NCBI GenBank assembly: GCA_018660225.1
Contig: JABJKT010000088.1
Coordinates: forward strand, 1-41,967
DNA from: Kordiimonadaceae bacterium
GTDB taxonomy: Bacteria; Pseudomonadota; Alphaproteobacteria; Sphingomonadales; Emcibacteraceae
Direction: 5' to 3'
DNA: 41,967 nucleotides
Both the position numbers and the translations under genes were made by a program. The notes under the pieces were generated by a model that was not told where the DNA came from, ran no database searches, and saw nothing but the letters and a program-made list of their open reading frames with translations. Below, piece after piece: positions 40,747-41,967 of the stretch (position 1 is the first letter of the stretch; each line of letters begins with the position of its first letter).

Positions 40747-40791
40747 GGGGACAGTATACCTATTAATTATTTAAATAGGTATACTGTCCCC
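40747..40791. repeat. Perfect 18-bp inverted repeat
   Basis: GGGGACAGTATACCTATT (40747-40764) and its exact complement (40774-40791) are separated by 9 AT bases. It borders the left long repeat. It could be a transposon end, recombination site or cruciform. Confidence 0.75.
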
Positions 40792-40898
40792 CGATTACCC
40801 CGATTACCCCCGATTACGATGCCCGATGCTGCGACATTATAAGACAATGTGTCAACAGTGGTGTCAGACCGATCATAATATTCTACAGGTGTAGTCAT
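40767..40898 (-). pseudogene. 5' fragment of an unidentified gene, cut by the repeat element
   Basis: An ATG at 40898 has a strong GGGAG site 8 nt upstream and opens a frame of 43 codons. The first ~29 residues (starting MTTPVEYYDRSDTTVDTLSY) look like ordinary protein; the frame then runs into the tandem CCGATTAC repeats and the 18-bp inverted repeat, and stops inside the latter. I interpret this as a gene truncated by the element. The family is not recognised. Confidence 0.45.
40791..40817. repeat. Three tandem CCGATTAC units
   Basis: CCGATTAC occurs at 40791, 40800 and 40810, and a related CCGATTAT at 40572 lies on the other side of the left repeat. The pair could be remnants of a duplicated insertion target. 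Confidence 0.55.
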
Positions 40899-41036
40899 TT
40901 CAATTACTCCCAAAGTAATGTTTCATAATTGTTTTGTAACGAGATTGTTTTAGACAAGTGCCTGAAAATATATTTGGCACAAGAGCTACCGAATTAGCTG
41001 GATCATTATTATCGTAAAAAATGATAATTTTTGACC

Positions 41037-41456
41037 CTACAAGAGGTAATGGTCCCCCATAAAAGGGCCATTTTTACCCAAACCTAATTTTGTTCTGACT
41101 TTGTATTCCTTCCCATCCACAGTATACCTACTAGTAAAATCCCATGAGCAGGATGAAGGCGCTATTAACCAATTATAAGCAGACCGCCAAACTTCTCCAT
41201 CAACGTATTCCCATTCATTATAGGGGGAATATGGTTTAGCAAAATAGGTTTTATGAATTTTTAATATAAGAAAAGAAGCAGTAAACGATACTATAAGTAT
41301 ATAAACATTGCTCGTTACTACAAAAACAAATATCATGACAGTAAATGAAAGAAGTAATTCTCTAAAAGCTGACCGAGTGTAGAGATATAATCCCTCCGTC
41401 CGAAAATCACCTTCGGCTTTCAACTTCTCAATATAATCTTTCATTTCAGGGGACAT
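41037..41456 (-). CDS. Hypothetical two-helix membrane protein
   Basis: A 139-residue protein with two hydrophobic helices (around residues 34-68: LLLSFTVMIFVFVV and VYILIVSFTASFLIL) followed by a soluble C-terminal domain rich in Tyr and Trp (WRSAYNWLIAPSSCSW). An AGGGAG site lies 7 nt before the ATG. The start overlaps a 21-codon frame by one base (TGATG). No family is recognised. It lies inside the region bounded by the long inverted repeats, as a cassette gene would. Confidence 0.65.
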   Translation of the reverse strand: MSPEMKDYIEKLKAEGDFRTEGLYLYTRSAFRELLLSFTVMIFVFVVTSNVYILIVSFTASFLILKIHKTYFAKPYSPYNEWEYVDGEVWRSAYNWLIAPSSCSWDFTSRYTVDGKEYKVRTKLGLGKNGPFMGDHYLL

Positions 41457-41521
41457 CAGGCATCTCCCTTACATAGAATTTTTGCAGACATGCCAGCATG
41501 AGTATTCAATTCCATTTTCAT
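41456..41521 (-). CDS. Possible 21-residue leader ORF
   Basis: ATG at 41521 with GGGAG 7 nt upstream encodes MKMELNTHAGMSAKILCKGD plus Ala and stops in a TGATG overlap with the following membrane-protein gene. Spacing and ribosome site suggest real translation, perhaps a leader peptide coupling expression; it may also be the tail of a lost gene. Confidence 0.35.
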   Translation of the reverse strand: MKMELNTHAGMSAKILCKGDA

Positions 41522-41846
41522 CTAATTTCTCCCTTTGTTTAACCATCGAGTGAAGCACTCGAATACGGTCATACTAAGGCATTGGTTGGGAGACTTGTCG
41601 GGAATGAGGAAAAATGAATTTTGATAAAAATTAACGGAAAAATGTCGAGGCAGGGCTGCGTCTAAAATGGCGCTTTCATTTGATGGACTTTTATTATTAA
41701 AACCGGCTTCTGCCACTGCTTTCCCCAATAGATACCTTAAGATCAGCATCTCAGTTAAAATATGATATAAAATTAACTCTTTGTTAATAACAACTCGACC
41801 ACATCTTATGGCTGTTTGTCAAGTTCCGATCAATGGGGTCAGAGTA

Positions 41847-41963
41847 AATTGTTTTCCCGCTCTGCGGAAATAGGGGTTCTGAGACCTTAGGTTTTTTATT
41901 TAATGGGGGGCTCGCCCCCCGCGCTCGCGCGCTTCCCCCCACCTCGAAAAGTCTCGGGCGGCC
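41847..41963 (-). repeat. Long inverted repeat, right copy
   Basis: Reverse-complement counterpart of 40624-40741, with the same GC hairpins. Adjacent to its inner end is GGGGTCAGAGTAAATT (41835-41850). The window ends four bases beyond, so this copy may extend further. Confidence 0.8.
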
Positions 41964-41967
41964 GGTC

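Larger units (their letters stand above)
40536..41967. other. Gene-poor, repeat-rich terminal segment
   Basis: Apart from one convincing gene (41037-41456), a 21-codon frame and a truncated frame, this 1.4-kb segment holds long inverted repeats, GC-rich hairpins, a perfect 18-bp inverted repeat and short tandem repeats. No transposase, integrase, tRNA or CRISPR array is visible. Motifs such as GGGGTCAGAGT and GGGGACAGTATAC resemble sequences I associate with REP/Y1-type transposon ends, by memory only. Confidence 0.6.

Noticed and set aside
41008-41032. ATTATC/GATAAT hairpin with T-run as a terminator
   Set aside because: The T-run is on the plus strand, where no gene ends nearby; for the minus-strand gene ending at 41037 it is in the wrong orientation.
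41522-41749. 75-codon open frame on the minus strand
   Set aside because: It lacks a convincing ribosome site, has no recognisable domain and lies in repeat-rich DNA. It ends directly at the ATG of the 21-codon frame, so a real gene is not excluded.
1-41967. tRNA, rRNA, CRISPR array or transposase genes
   Set aside because: None could be recognised on either strand; repeats at the right end are inverted and too few and irregular for a CRISPR array.

Overview
The window reads as a chromosomal stretch of a Gram-negative bacterium. Signal peptides, a lipobox, Tat signals and periplasmic binding proteins all point that way. Many products look alphaproteobacterial: PcaIJF, a GlpSTPQ-type ABC transporter with its DUF2160 protein, RutB-like and Tat-borne enzymes. 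Base composition is moderate and intergenic DNA is AT-rich. A marine alphaproteobacterium of the Emcibacterales/Kordiimonadales kind is my guess, from gene content only.

Layout. (1) 1-1757: 5' part of a secreted BNR-repeat protein (minus) and a divergent OsmC protein. (2) 1746-10363, minus: one long tightly packed operon. In transcription order it encodes an isochorismatase-like hydrolase, a leaderless binding-protein-like protein, an aromatic amino acid permease, 2-aminomuconate semialdehyde dehydrogenase, a RidA-type deaminase, 3-hydroxyanthranilate dioxygenase, ACMS decarboxylase, a tryptophan-2,3-dioxygenase-like haem protein and a lipoprotein sulfatase. This is the lower kynurenine / 3-hydroxyanthranilate meta-cleavage route plus an importer. 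Kynurenine formamidase, kynurenine monooxygenase and kynureninase are not in the window. (3) 10444-17919, plus: a Cys/Met-metabolism PLP lyase, then a six-gene ABC transporter of the GlpSTPQ-(DUF2160)-V type and a secreted NTF2-like protein. (4) 17926-21731, minus: MDR oxidoreductase, Tat-signalled aminotransferase, NmrA-like protein and Tat-signalled RraA-like protein. (5) 22015-29020: orphan FtsX-type permease, methyltransferase, tiny basic protein, PQQ dehydrogenase, and a DUF6090-type membrane protein with a truncated relic of a second copy. A short dispersed palindromic motif recurs only in this part.

(6) 29156-34472, minus: a five-gene operon encoding a KamA-family radical SAM aminomutase, PcaI, PcaJ, a beta-transaminase-like class III aminotransferase and PcaF, with a divergent LysR regulator. 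Read in order the enzymes convert an alpha-amino acid to a beta-amino acid, then a beta-keto acid, its CoA ester and thiolysis products. The Pca-type end enzymes suggest 3-oxoadipate as the keto acid, hence 2-aminoadipate as the start. This is the best candidate for an undescribed pathway here. (7) 35606-40535, plus: a TIM-barrel PEP-hydrolase-family protein, a class III extradiol dioxygenase-like protein, an HpaB-type flavin monooxygenase and a MATE exporter. Related palindromic boxes lie before several of these genes. (8) 40536-41967: gene-poor and repeat-rich. Two roughly 118-bp inverted repeats flank small genes and a truncated gene, as in a decayed mobile or REP-like element.

All functions are read from protein and DNA sequence by eye. 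No database search was run, and comparisons to named enzymes rest on remembered family motifs.
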